DNA of 64,000 bases, taken from contig CM055896.1 in the NCBI GenBank assembly GCA_029582155.1, positions 23,188,184-23,252,183 of the forward strand. Direction: 5' to 3'. This stretch comes from Panopea generosa. Lineage: Eukaryota; Mollusca; Bivalvia; Adapedonta; Hiatellidae. A model generated the notes under the pieces. The model did not search any database. It had not been told where the DNA came from and worked only from the letters and a program-made list of their open reading frames with translations. The position numbers were made by a program, and so were the translations under genes. Shown piece by piece: positions 63,958 through 64,000 of this stretch; the stretch's first letter is position 1, and every line of letters begins with the position of its first letter.

Positions 63958-64000
63958 CTACAAAACAAATGTGTTGAATATAAAACTGCAATATGAATCA

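Overview
The window is animal nuclear DNA, most likely from a bivalve mollusc. The evidence is sparse, intron-rich genes with GT-AG introns, AT-rich spacers, several tRNA-derived SINE families, tandem-unit repeats of the kind found in bivalve genomes, and many non-autonomous DNA transposons. The species cannot be named from sequence alone. No bacterial-type operon, CRISPR array or viral gene is present.

Two host genes are firmly supported, both on the minus strand and both cut by the window edges. Positions 27,216 to 1 carry the first ten coding exons of ABCE1 (RLI/Rli1, the ribosome-recycling ATPase): the start codon, the Fe-S domain, the first nucleotide-binding domain, the hinge and the second Walker A. 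The remaining exons (about 190 codons) lie left of position 1. Positions 63,957 to about 60,145 carry the last four exons and 3' end of a PEBP-family gene (phosphatidylethanolamine-binding protein); its 5' exons lie right of position 64,000.

Layout: 1-27,216 is ABCE1, whose introns are packed with repeats. These include a 30-bp minisatellite grown out of a splice acceptor, tandem-unit repeats, SINEs, a pogo-like element and several hAT-like elements, one group of which is nested three deep. 27.9-28.9 kb is a degraded non-LTR reverse transcriptase. 29-32.9 kb is AT-rich and mostly unexplained, with a recurring short motif. 32.9-37.1 kb holds a hAT-like element and a Mutator-like element that itself carries a hAT-like insertion. 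37.6-43.2 kb holds a duplicated block and a decayed full-length CR1/Jockey-like retrotransposon. 43.4-48.3 kb holds a tandem-unit repeat and a 3.8-kb unit with about 260-300 bp inverted ends around a hAT transposase relic. 48.7-52.9 kb is a C2H2 zinc-finger relic split by a 2.9-kb transposon and followed by an 18-bp minisatellite. 54-57.1 kb is satellite-like. 57.9-60 kb has a small MITE and two small ORFs of unknown status.

The strongest observations are: (1) the duplicated ABCE1 splice acceptor, whose 30-bp unit keeps the reading frame open; (2) a one-base frameshift in ABCE1 exon 7; (3) a set of eight elements with imperfect to perfect CA-starting terminal inverted repeats and 5- or 6-bp target duplications; (4) empty target sites that can be reconstructed exactly from the nested insertions.
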